DNA from: Bradyrhizobium nanningense
GTDB lineage: Bacteria; Pseudomonadota; Alphaproteobacteria; Rhizobiales; Xanthobacteraceae
Reading direction: 5' to 3'
DNA length: 64,000 nt
Assembly: GCF_004114535.1 (NCBI RefSeq)
Contig: NZ_LBJC01000002.1
Location: forward strand, 303,934 to 367,933
The position numbers and the translations under genes are program-made. Numbering within the stretch: the stretch's first letter is position 1; every line of letters begins with the position of its first letter. This document shows, piece by piece, positions 57,039-64,000 of this stretch. The notes under the pieces were generated by a model. The model did no database searches, was not told where the DNA came from, and worked only from the letters and a program-made list of their open reading frames with translations.

Positions 57039-58163
57039 CTATGGTATGTGATAAAGATGTACGCCGTAGCCTTCAAATTGGTCTTCGAAAGAACCTTGTG
57101 CGAGGGTTACGCTACGGCCCTCGCCGATGACGCCAGCGGTGGTCTGACGAACGTTATTGACCGTGATCCGCGCTCTCGACGGAGAGTTCTGCATCGCGAC
57201 GGCAAAGATATACGTATCGTCTTTGTACACCTTCACCATGGTTGCGATCGGGATCTGCGAGCTTACGGATACAGCCCCGGATACGCTTGGGCTCTTCAAC
57301 GCTGGCGAGAGAGACAGGATCAATTGGTTAGTTCTGGTGACCTCCTCCACGATATCGGGGTAACGGAAGATGGCGTCTTCCCGGAACGTTGGCTTAAACT
57401 CATGCACGAAATAAAAAATGCCTGTCGCGCCATGAATCAATGCCATCCAGATCTCCGCCCGAACTTCCGACGCAGTCGGTCGACGAGTTGGATCTAGTGC
57501 CGTCGTCTCGATCGCCATCCATATGGTTTGCTTATCACCAGCCCTCTTCGCGAGATTGGTGACGCCACGTGCAACATATTCCAGCCTTCCTTTAACTTCA
57601 GGGGTAGTGGATCCCACTGGATAGATGTCGTACGACAATATATCTGCACCCTGGATCGCAATATCGTAGTAACCCTGATCACCGTTGCAGCTGCCGCGGC
57701 CGCGCCAGAACTCGTTGGCCACACCCTGCCCGAAATTGATCATCACGGGTCGCGCTGGGTCCCGGGCTTTCATCTCTTGCGTGCGCCGAGCCACTTCAAT
57801 TGCTGGGACGCATGTTCCGTACAGTCCTGGCCCGATCGGTTGAGCATTGTCCGGTTCGTCTTCTTGCATCCACGCTTTGATAACGTGCCGGTTGACGGAC
57901 TTCAGCGCAAGGTCGTTTTGGCCGGCAACGGCGAACATGTGCAGCTGCGCCAATGCGGCGAGTTGCTCTTCAGTGGGACCTTCGTACAATCCCACAAAGG
58001 TGTTGATCCCGATTGCCTTGTAATTGACAGCGCGAGTCGGCGATTGCAACCAAACGCCTATCGGGAAGAAATTGGCAGATCCATTTACCTGCAACTCGCC
58101 GCCAGATACCGAAGTGCCTGCGAGGAGCAAGAGTCCCACAACTATCCTAAAACCGAACGGCAT
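57039..58163 (-). CDS. Exported TIM-barrel-like protein, possible glycoside hydrolase
   Basis: From ATG 58163 the product is 374 residues with a signal peptide (FRIVVGLLLLAGTSVSGG). The mature part alternates strands and helices like a TIM barrel: FFPIGVWLQSP, YKAIGINTFVGLYEG, VIKAWMQEDEPDNAQ, ADILSYDIYPVGS, TIWMAIETTALD, and GATGIFYFVHEF. Glu in QEDEPD and Glu in MAIETTAL lie where clan-A catalytic residues are expected, but neither is certain. A beta-sandwich-like C-terminal part follows (FAVAMQNSPSRARITV). The region from 57039 is the true stop. I regard it as a secreted carbohydrate-active or carbohydrate-binding protein of unassigned family. Confidence 0.7.
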   Translation of the reverse strand: MPFGFRIVVGLLLLAGTSVSGGELQVNGSANFFPIGVWLQSPTRAVNYKAIGINTFVGLYEGPTEEQLAALAQLHMFAVAGQNDLALKSVNRHVIKAWMQEDEPDNAQPIGPGLYGTCVPAIEVARRTQEMKARDPARPVMINFGQGVANEFWRGRGSCNGDQGYYDIAIQGADILSYDIYPVGSTTPEVKGRLEYVARGVTNLAKRAGDKQTIWMAIETTALDPTRRPTASEVRAEIWMALIHGATGIFYFVHEFKPTFREDAIFRYPDIVEEVTRTNQLILSLSPALKSPSVSGAVSVSSQIPIATMVKVYKDDTYIFAVAMQNSPSRARITVNNVRQTTAGVIGEGRSVTLAQGSFEDQFEGYGVHLYHIP

Positions 58164-58469
58164 GGTGCGACCTCCGGCTAAGTGTGTGACACAAATGAAG
58201 CTGCCCACTTCATCAGGTCGACTCCTACAGTCGTCCAATGAAGGCTAGCATATTCCAGCTAGACCTGCCGCACACATGATGCAGGCAGAACGTTCTGGAG
58301 GCGGCGCGGCGGCCTAAGGTCCGCTATGGATCACATGCGGGCGGCGCGGCGATCTCCGTCCTCGGTCCGCTCGCACCTCGCAAGCCGACGTTAGCGCGTG
58401 CAGACAGGGAAGCAGCCAAGGGCCATGAGCCTACGTCGCCCCAATCCAGCGCGACACTTGTCAGGCTTC
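58164..58469. other. Intergenic region
   Basis: About 306 bases, no gene recognised. CCGCTATGGATCACATGCGG and a later GGTCCGCTCGC resemble degenerate ends of the GGGTCAAAAGC repeat family. Confidence 0.35.
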
Positions 58470-58892
58470 TTAGCGGCCGTAAGGGAAGCAGCGTTGGCGA
58501 TCGAGTGTGAGACCGAAATGCGCTCCCAGCGCAGCGATGGCCACGTCCTGCTCAGGATAAGGATCGGCATTGGATGCGGCAACGATGATGATCCGGAACC
58601 TGCCGCGATCCTTGCCGCCCGGTGGCAGCATCGCTGTAGCCAGTGCATTGCCCTCCCTGTCGCGCAACGTGAGGAAAACCGGCATCTCTCGCCGTACATG
58701 GGCCTCGAGGCCGATGTCGCGCTCGATCGCGTTGGGCCGCTCCGGACGCCAGGATTGGACTGCCTTCTCCCGCTCGTTGCGGAAATATTTCTCGACTGTA
58801 TGGTTCATCAGGCGCGACTCATGCGCCGCTTCACCTTCCGTCTCGATACGGAACCAAGTCTTACCCTTCGGCGCGTCGCAAACATACTGCAT
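58470..58892 (-). CDS. Conserved hypothetical protein of 140 residues
   Basis: Starts MQYVCDAPKGKTWFRIETE at ATG 58892. It continues with HTVEKYFRNEREKAVQSW, IERDIGLEAHVRREMPVFL, TLRDREGNALATAMLPPGG and RFRIIIVAASNADPYPEQD. I recall this as a widespread bradyrhizobial protein of unknown role; the composition and length agree. It has no signal peptide or membrane segment, so it is probably cytoplasmic. Confidence 0.75.
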   Translation of the reverse strand: MQYVCDAPKGKTWFRIETEGEAAHESRLMNHTVEKYFRNEREKAVQSWRPERPNAIERDIGLEAHVRREMPVFLTLRDREGNALATAMLPPGGKDRGRFRIIIVAASNADPYPEQDVAIAALGAHFGLTLDRQRCFPYGR

Positions 58893-59082
58893 TTCGCGTG
58901 TCCTGCGATCGTCGCGATTCTAGGACGTCTGGCCTGCAAAGCCAACATGCGATTCGCTCCCGTGTATACGGGCTGCAACACCGCGCGACTATTGACTGAG
59001 AGACGATGGTAAAGCTCCGATCTGATGAACCTTCGCAAAGCGGTCCGGTCGGTCCAGCCTAGTAAATCTGTTCACTGAAACT

Positions 59083-59190
59083 TCCGCTGTGGGTCCAGGA
59101 GCGCCCGTCGACGCGGCCGTCGTGCAAGGTCCGGTCTCCCACTGACGACCGACATGGCCGCAGCCCGTTCGCTGTTCAGGTGAGGGCCCA
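59083..59190 (+). repeat. Dispersed intergenic repeat, copy B
   Basis: TCCGCTGTGGGTCCAGGAGC to GTTCAGGTGAGGGCCC, over 90 percent identical to 44855-44960 over about 105 bases. The rest of the gap 58893-59303 shows no gene. Confidence 0.85.
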
Positions 59191-59303
59191 GAAGCCGACC
59201 ACGACAATCCCGGCGCCTATCCCATGCACCTGTTTAGGGGGCGGGTAGGCCCCCGAACCTCGAAGGCACGATCAGCGTCAACAAACTGAGGGAGGGCTCG
59301 GCT

Positions 59304-59570
59304 TCACGTGGGTTTTCGGAGCTGTCGTGAGGAAGCCATCTCGGCCTCCGCCTCCTTTATTGTGTTGAGAACGTTTTTCACGGACGCTTCCAAATTGGAG
59401 ACAAGATCGGGATCGGCTTCGATCCGCGGTGGACACAGTAAATTGACGGGGCGAGCATCGTCGAGGCGTGCTTCGGAGCGACGCGTCGCAGCATAGGCTA
59501 ACACGCGTTGGGCATCCTTATGGCGAAAGAACAATGGGATAAAGCCAAGTGCGACGAGTGCCATCATCAT
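59304..59570 (-). CDS. Single-helix membrane protein, possibly the detached end of the glycine-rich protein
   Basis: From ATG 59570 the product is 88 residues: a hydrophobic helix (MMMALVALGFIPLFF), then RHKDAQRVLAYAATRR and a helical tail (LVSNLEASVKNVLNTIKEAEAE). The same frame is open upstream to 59774 without a start codon. That upstream part encodes two 28-residue repeats (EQTTGAAPVDASADV and EQTIGAAFVDVSANV), which look coding. The glycine-rich protein ends at 59747 in the -1 frame relative to this one. A single indel or a frameshift would join them, giving a glycine-rich protein with a C-terminal membrane anchor. Confidence 0.45.
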   Translation of the reverse strand: MMMALVALGFIPLFFRHKDAQRVLAYAATRRSEARLDDARPVNLLCPPRIEADPDLVSNLEASVKNVLNTIKEAEAEMASSRQLRKPT

Positions 59571-59746
59571 CGCTAGCAGCCCGTCGAGTGACCTCGTTGT
59601 CGACGCGTCGTCATGTCCAATAACGGAGGGCGGGGTGACTTGAGTGACGTTCGCCGAGACATCTACGAATGCCGCGCCGATCGTTTGCTCGCTTTCGCGC
59701 TCGGTGGCGGGTGACGGGGTGACCTTAACTACATCCGCCGAGGCAT

Positions 59747-60862
59747 CTACCGGCGCCGCGCCAGTCGTTTGCTCTTACGCTCGATCAAGGATGGCGGCGC
59801 TACCTGGACATCGACCCGCGGACGATTTACCCGTCGGCGTGCAGCCGTCGCATCATCGCCCTCCCCGCGACGCGCGTCCAATGAGGTTCGCGTCCCGAAC
59901 GATTGCACAGATTTCTGGCCCGAGAGCATCTTCCGCATTTCGTGCGGCTTGAGCCTTGTTCGCTGAGCCTTGTGAAGCCTGTGGAGGTCAGATACGGGCG
60001 CTGCGTGCCTCCACATATCCCACCGCAGCCAGGGCGCGCGTTCGCGGAACGAATAAGAAGTATCGTCACGAACCCAGCCACCACCAGACGAGGCCTTGCT
60101 CCTTTGGATCAGCTGCATGTTCGTGCCCAGCCGGCTGGAATAGGGCAAGCTGGATGCACCAGCATCATAATGGCCCCCGCCATAACCGCCACCGGCACCA
60201 CCGTTGGCAGCTCCCGCACCACCAGCGGCACCTGCACCACCGCTGCCGGCTCCAGCACCACCAGCGGCACCCGCACCACCGCTGCCGGCTCCAGCACCAC
60301 CAGCGGCACCCGCACCACCGCTGCCGGCTCCAGCACCACCAGCGCCACCCGCACCACCGCTGCCGGCTCCAGCACCACCAGCGCCACCGCCACCACCGCT
60401 GCCGGCTCCAGCACCACCAGCGGCACCTGCACCACCGCTGCCGGCTCCAGCACCACCAGCGCCACCGCCACCACCGCTGCCGGCTCCAGCACCACCAGCG
60501 CCACCGCCACCACCGCTGCCGGCTCCCGCACCACCAGCGGCACCGGCACCACCGCTGCCGGCTCCCCCACCACCAGCGCCACCCGCACCACCGCTGCCGG
60601 CTCCCGCACCACCCGCGGCACCGGCACCACCGCTGCCGGCTCCAGCACCACCAGCGGCACCGCCACCACCGCTGCCGGCTCCAGCACCACCAGCGCCACC
60701 ACCGCTGCCGGCTCCAGCACCACCAGCGCCACCGCCGCCACCACCACCACCGCCGCCACCACCACCGCTCCCGTGGCCAAAGGCCTGGGTGACGACCGGC
60801 GGGGTAATCAGGGTGATCAACAACGTTGCTACGACCGTAGACTTGATCACCGATCTGAGCAT
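59747..60862 (-). CDS. Glycine-rich exported repeat protein
   Basis: From ATG 60862, with GGAGG five bases upstream, the product is 371 residues; a Met at 60874 has no such site. A signal peptide (SVIKSTVVATLLITLITPP, TQAFG) leads to a run of glycines and then about 13 copies of a 13-residue Gly/Ala/Ser repeat (GGAGAGSGGAGAA). The last 120 residues are ordinary: YGGGHYDAG, MQLIQRSKASSGGGW, KPHEMRKMLSGQKSVQSFG, and a basic end. It is probably a surface or matrix protein with a flexible repeat region. The opposite strand is also open across the repeats, encoding Ala/Pro-rich nonsense. The C-terminus may continue in another frame (see 59304). Confidence 0.75.
   Translation of the reverse strand: MLRSVIKSTVVATLLITLITPPVVTQAFGHGSGGGGGGGGGGGGGAGGAGAGSGGGAGGAGAGSGGGGAAGGAGAGSGGAGAAGGAGAGSGGAGGAGGGGAGSGGAGAAGGAGAGSGGGGGAGGAGAGSGGGGGAGGAGAGSGGAGAAGGAGAGSGGGGGAGGAGAGSGGAGGAGGAGAGSGGAGAAGGAGAGSGGAGAAGGAGAGSGGAGAAGGAGAANGGAGGGYGGGHYDAGASSLPYSSRLGTNMQLIQRSKASSGGGWVRDDTSYSFRERAPWLRWDMWRHAAPVSDLHRLHKAQRTRLKPHEMRKMLSGQKSVQSFGTRTSLDARRGEGDDATAARRRVNRPRVDVQVAPPSLIERKSKRLARRR
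60204..60740 (-). repeat. 39-bp coding minisatellite
   Basis: The word CTGCCGGCT recurs at 60243, 60282, 60321 and so on every 39 bases to 60672, with a last copy at 60705 (33 bases), 13 in all. Each full unit encodes 13 residues of the glycine-rich protein on the minus strand. Units differ by a few bases, mainly GGCACC versus GCCACC. Confidence 0.9.
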
Positions 60863-60992
60863 GTCTGCCTCCAATGCGCCCTACCCTCTGGCGCGGTGGC
60901 ACTCTTCAGAGGCCAATAGGTCACAGAAGCTGAAGGAGGCCCAGTTCATTAAGCGCTAAGCGGCGCTTACTTCTGCCCGGCCGAGCTTTTCA

Positions 60993-61214
60993 TCAGATGA
61001 AACTCGGGTCGAGCTTCTGCTCGGCCTCAAGCACTCGTTCGCGAAGCGCTTCCAGTTCGGCGAGCTGAGAGGCGAGCGTTTCGAAACGGTGACGAAGAAG
61101 GGCGGCAGCGGCAGCAGCATCCGCCCAGGGATTGCCCGCCGGCACCTTGGCCGATTTGAAGAGGTCGGCCCGGTGGGCCGACGGGGAAGCCTGGAGATCA
61201 TGGAGACCACTCAT
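60993..61214 (-). CDS. Small helical protein, unknown
   Basis: A 73-residue protein from ATG 61214 with GGAGG eight bases upstream. It has ADLFKSAKVPAGNPWADAA followed by a long helix (ALLRHRFETLASQLAELEALRERVLEAEQKL) that looks like a short coiled coil. No family is recognised; probably cytoplasmic. It lies upstream of the glycine-rich gene on the same strand, about 130 bases away. Confidence 0.5.
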   Translation of the reverse strand: MSGLHDLQASPSAHRADLFKSAKVPAGNPWADAAAAAALLRHRFETLASQLAELEALRERVLEAEQKLDPSFI

Positions 61215-61648
61215 GGCCGGGTCCTCCGCGTGGCGACGTACCGAGGGTTCGAACCTCCGCACGTTCCCCACCGATTTCTTCCCGAGGAGAGATGGAGTCG
61301 TGAGCCGCGCCCCGGTGGGCGACCCTCAGCTAATCTCCCCGCGTGTGACGATAGCGTTCGTGGGACCCCGCGCCCTTCCCCCCAGACGCCCGCGCCCTTC
61401 CCGCCAGACGCCGCGACAGAGTTGCTGTCGACAACAGCACAGTCACGGCAGGAGGAGTTACGGCGGCGAATTTTCCGCAGGTGTTCAAAAACTCGCGCCG
61501 CTAGGCGTATTCGTGGTGAGGACATGGCGCCCCTCATGGATATTGAAATTAAATCGACCTCCAATGCGAATAAATTAAATTACGTTAATTGAGTTCAATC
61601 ACTAAATATAACGAGACCCGGTTCCCGCTAGAAACCGGCTTTCGCGTC
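61215..61648. other. Intergenic region with a short tandem duplication
   Basis: No gene recognised. CCGCGCCCTTCCCCCCAGACG near 61366 is followed at once by a near-identical second copy ending near 61410. The part from 61540 to 61630 is strikingly AT-rich (ATTGAAATTAAATCG, AATAAATTAAATTACG). Confidence 0.5.
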
Positions 61649-61831
61649 CTAGTGCTTCGCCGGGGAGTTTTTCGCTGGTTCGTTCAAGTTTGCTCCCTGG
61701 CCGAGCTGATCGAGGCGCTTTTCGAGCTCGCGCTTTTCTGCAAAGAGTCTCGCCGCGAGGATCTGATCGACCTCCGTGTGCAGCGCCCACAATTCATCGA
61801 TGGACAACGTGTCAAGGCATTCTCGATCCAT
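61649..61831 (-). CDS. H-NS-like protein reduced to the N-terminal oligomerisation domain
   Basis: A 60-residue product from ATG 61831 (GGAG nine bases upstream); ATG 61846 would add five residues. The sequence MDRECLDTLSIDELWALHTEV, then AEKRELEKRLDQLGQ, matches the N-terminal helices of the HvrA/H-NS-like proteins of rhizobia (usual form: MSVDELWALHEEV ... EKxxLEERLxQL). The family normally continues to about 100 residues with a PYPxVxPKYRNP ... TWxGRGxxPRW DNA-binding motif. Here the frame stops after AKNSPAKH and that motif is not found in the other frames just downstream. It could be a truncated gene or a natural H-NS antagonist. Confidence 0.6.
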   Translation of the reverse strand: MDRECLDTLSIDELWALHTEVDQILAARLFAEKRELEKRLDQLGQGANLNEPAKNSPAKH

Positions 61832-62208
61832 GCCAGCCAGCTCCATAGGGACAGAAGAGTTTGCGCAACTGGGCACGTGCGTGCGCGCAATGCCCTGGCG
61901 CTAAAGTTTGTTCGGGTATCGCCGCGCTTTATCTCGTTTAATATTTTCGATAATTAAATTAGATTAACTCTAGGTTATTAACTTCTTCCCGTCATGTGCT
62001 CTGGCGCGAGAATTAACCGACGAGCAGCCTGAAAAGGACGTGCTGGACAGAGAGGCGAGGACCGGAATGGGTCAAAATGCGAAGAAGTGATGTCAAGCAA
62101 ATCTGGTCCGCTCTGCCGCCATGAGCCGACCTCGTAATGAAGCCATGTTCACGAAGCTGTTGTGCCGCAGCGCGATAGAGGTCGTTGTCGGCTTAAGCTT
62201 TTTCGGCG
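61832..62208. other. AT-rich intergenic region containing a dispersed repeat
   Basis: No gene recognised. 61930-61990 is AT-rich (ATTTTCGATAATTAAATTAG), as expected for the H-NS-like gene's promoter. The repeat at 62069-62132 lies within it. Confidence 0.4.
62069..62132 (+). repeat. Dispersed repeat of GGGTCAAAATGCGAA type, copy 2
   Basis: GGGTCAAAATGCGAA, then CAAGCAAATCTGGTCCGCTC, ending AGCCGACCTC; the same layout as 56887-56951. Confidence 0.7.
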
Positions 62209-62445
62209 TCAGCCGCGCTGCTTCTGAGAGGGAGCCTTAAACTCCACGACCTCATGCTGGTCGCACGGGTTCAAAGGCTCATTTTGTTTCACGATGAGCT
62301 CAAGTTCGAGAGCTTCGATGGCGAGTTCATCCGCCAAGCGCTTGAACAGCGCCCGCTTTTCAAGGTCCGGCGCCTGCTGACTCATCAGCGCAAAGTCTCT
62401 GGCGTCAGCGCGGACCTTCTCCAATCGTCGCCGGAGGTCCTTCAT
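62209..62445 (-). CDS. Small conserved helical protein
   Basis: A 78-residue protein from ATG 62445 (MKDLRRRLEKVRADARDFAL). It is nearly all helix, with PDLEKRALFKRLADELAIEALELELIV, and ends polar. I recall similar short proteins in bradyrhizobia, without known function. No good ribosome site is seen directly upstream, and a start further upstream (62490) is possible. Confidence 0.6.
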   Translation of the reverse strand: MKDLRRRLEKVRADARDFALMSQQAPDLEKRALFKRLADELAIEALELELIVKQNEPLNPCDQHEVVEFKAPSQKQRG

Positions 62446-62775
62446 GGTGTGTTGGCCCCAGCTCCTAACCTCATCCGCCGGCCGGAACAATCACCTTGCC
62501 TGTTCGAATGGCGCCGGAGTTAACTGCCGAACCAGGACATTGGTTCTTTGCGAACGCGAAATTCGCCGCTTAGTCATCCTGCCATGCCTAGCGGTCGCCT
62601 GCTCGATCAACTCCCGGGCCGGCCGCAGATCGGCGATTGCAGGGGCTGCAACGGCGGCCGGTGGCATTTGGCTAACGGGCTCCCAGGGCGAGGCCATCCC
62701 TGTCCGGTTCTGGCCTGATGCTCCATAAGAATACCATTCCCAAAGGCGTATGAATGTTCGCAAGCATACAGACCC
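62446..62775. other. Intergenic region left of the IS element
   Basis: About 330 bases. A minus-strand frame 62491-62697 (MASPWEPVSQMPPAAVAAP...) could encode 68 residues but has no ribosome site or known family; I do not call it. Confidence 0.3.
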
Positions 62776-63583
62776 GAATGTTGCGCCGAACTAGGGCGCG
62801 CACTCATAACACGCGGCCAGCCATAGCCGGATAGATGCGAGTTGGACGAAGGCGAGGTAGTTGGCGGCGAGCCTGTCGTAGCGAGTCGCCACCCGACGAC
62901 ATTGTTTGATCCTGTTGAAGAACCGCTCGACCTGGTTGCGAGCGCGGTAAAGATATGGGCTGAAGCAGATCGGCTCGCTGCGACTGCTTTTCGGCGGGAT
63001 ATTGGCCCACGCGCCTCTTTTCATGGCAAGCTCTCTGATCCAGTCGGCATCATAGCCATGGTCGGCAAGCAGCATTGATCCGGATTTCAGACGAGACAGC
63101 AGCTTTCTAGCAAATCGGACGTCGTGGGCCTCGCCCGGGCTCAACGCCAGTCGCACCGGCAGACCATTGCTATCGACCACAGCATCTTGCTGGTCAATCC
63201 ACCTCGCGAGCGCCCCATTGACTGCCGCCGGTTGCGTGTGATGCAAGCCCCATGCTGATGCACACGAACAATAGACGTGTCGATCATTTGCACGGCGGCA
63301 TCATGGGCGCCGGCCAGTGCGCGCATAAGCTTGGTCCGCACACCCGCCCGTCGCCATCGAACGAAGCGATTGTAGCAGGTGGTGTACGGGCCGAAGTTGT
63401 CCGGCAGATCGCGCCATGGCGCGCCAGAGCGCAAGATCCAGAAGATGCCATTGAGCACGCGACGGTCATTCACTCGTGGCACGCCGCGCGGCTTATTCGG
63501 CAGCATCGGCTTGATGGCAGACCACTCATTGTCGGTGAGTTCGTAGCGCATGATTCGAGCCCCTAGTTTGGGACTTTGAATCA
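62776..63583 (-). mobile_element. IS5-family (IS427-like) insertion sequence
   Basis: About 808 bases around a transposase read on the minus strand. The ends are imperfect inverted repeats: left GAATGTTGCGCCGAACTAGG, right (complement) GATTCAAAGTCCCAAACTAG, sharing the words GAAT/GATT and AACTAGGG. The transposase stop TAG lies within the left repeat. Size and layout fit the IS427 group. No clean target duplication was identified, so the outer boundaries are good to a few bases only. Confidence 0.75.
62791..63551 (-). pseudogene. IS5/IS427-type DDE transposase, frameshifted
   Basis: The first part from ATG 63551 has MRYELTDNEWSAIKPMLPNK, RVLNGIFWILRSGAPWRDLP and VQMIDTSIVRVHQHGA. It continues to RSRGGLTSK near 63187 and then leaves the family. 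The neighbouring frame carries on at once with AVVDSNGLPVRLALSPGEAHD, LLADHGYDADWIRE and RVATRYDRLAANYLAFVQLA. The catalytic DDE residues are therefore split between the two frames. The family normally has GLTSKIHAVVD here, so a loss of about four bases (the IH codons) near 63184 explains the break. The copy is probably dead. Confidence 0.85.
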
Positions 63584-63920
63584 TGGATTGGAGGGCCAGC
63601 TCAACCTGGCGCGTCAAAGGGGAAAGTTTGGGATGCTATTTGCCCGAAAGCAGTCCTTTAATGCGCTCAGCAGGACGACAAGCTTAGCTTGTCCGAGGCG
63701 ATAAGTCGCCTGTGCGGCTGGGACTTACGTCGCACGGCGGTCAGGATCGCCAGAAGCAGCGCGCACGCAAAATGGCTGGCGATACGATCGACCGCATAGG
63801 CGACACAACGACCACGGCGGACGATCGGGCAAACCGCAAGCGTGATCTGCTCGACGGGCCTAAGGAGTTCGACCGCGTGCGAATTGATCGCCCCAAGCGC
63901 ATCAAGCTGCGGATTCCGAC
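63584..63920. other. Right flank, no clear gene
   Basis: An open plus-strand frame (63712-63993) encodes polar, Arg/Asp-rich residues with no recognised family. It ends within the 24-bp repeats and I do not call it. Confidence 0.3.
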
Positions 63921-64000
63921 GAAGTCGCCCAGGCGTACCGATATGAAGTCGCCCGTGGATTCCGAGACGATGTCGCCCACCTTTCCGATTTGATCTCGCC
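63921..64000 (-). repeat. 24-bp direct repeats, possible IS21-type transposon end
   Basis: GAAGTCGCCC at 63921 and 63945 and GATGTCGCCC at 63969 are exactly 24 bases apart; each is followed by CCGA about 17 bases later. A shorter GATCTCGCC at 63992 may be a fourth. On the minus strand they read TCGG-n-GGGCGACTTC. Such spaced GGGCGAC repeats are, from memory, typical of IS21-family ends, where transposase binds. The array runs off the window. Confidence 0.55.

Noticed and set aside
60204..60959. A plus-strand Ala/Pro-rich frame (PAPPAAPAPP repeats) across the minisatellite
   Set aside because: The minus-strand gene has a signal peptide, a GGAGG site and a normal C-terminus; the Pro-rich frame has none and is the complement of Gly codons.
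61235..61275. A tRNA-like T-arm (GGTTCGAACC) near 61250
   Set aside because: No matching acceptor stem, D-arm or anticodon arm could be found on either strand at tRNA spacing.

Overview
The window looks like a chromosomal segment of a Bradyrhizobium-type alphaproteobacterium. This rests on high GC, a GcrA-like regulator, a DUF6894-type small protein, an OpgC-type glucan modifier, class III cyclases fused to other domains, several small proteins that look like bradyrhizobial families, and an interspersed repeat that begins with AAAGCATGATCCGGAAAA. This assignment is an inference from remembered family features; no search was run.

Positions 1-22800 form an exopolysaccharide (EPS) locus. It encodes the end of one flippase, a secreted glycosidase-like protein with four exact-length 498-bp tandem repeats, an acyltransferase, a polysaccharide pyruvyl transferase, a second complete flippase and a GT4 glycosyltransferase. 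A tight four-gene minus-strand operon (acyltransferase, Wzy-like polymerase, two acyltransferases) follows. Next come a small exported protein, a Wzc/ExoP co-polymerase kinase, a polyprenyl glycosylphosphotransferase (the likely first committed step) and a serine/threonine-type phosphatase. Together these are most parts of a Wzx/Wzy pathway for a polymer that is probably acylated and pyruvylated. Two copies of a roughly 100-bp interspersed repeat lie in opposite orientation around the glycosylphosphotransferase-phosphatase segment.

Positions 22860-37220 carry small proteins, a 3571-residue RTX/VCBS-type secreted protein on the minus strand, and a LuxR-type regulator with a TTG start. No complete type I secretion exporter lies in the window. 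A degraded C-terminus of a type I membrane fusion protein is recognisable near 44.3 kb.

Positions 37220-64000 are accessory DNA with many signs of decay. Remnants include a degenerate copy of the 87-residue exported protein encoded at 23.8 kb, a serine recombinase, the fusion-protein remnant, the N-terminus of an ABC substrate-binding protein, an IS5/IS427-type element with a frameshifted transposase, and what may be the repeat-rich end of an IS21-type element at the right edge. Intact genes include OpgC, a convergent response regulator and MASE1 hybrid kinase pair, a phytochelatin-synthase-like exported protein, dodecin, a GcrA-like regulator that may be translated from a leaderless mRNA, a zinc-ribbon/cyclase/AAA/TPR protein, a cyclase-alpha/beta-hydrolase fusion, an LCM-type methyltransferase, an exported TIM-barrel-like protein, a glycine-rich exported protein built on a 39-bp minisatellite, and an H-NS-like protein reduced to its N-terminal domain. 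No rRNA, tRNA or CRISPR array was seen.
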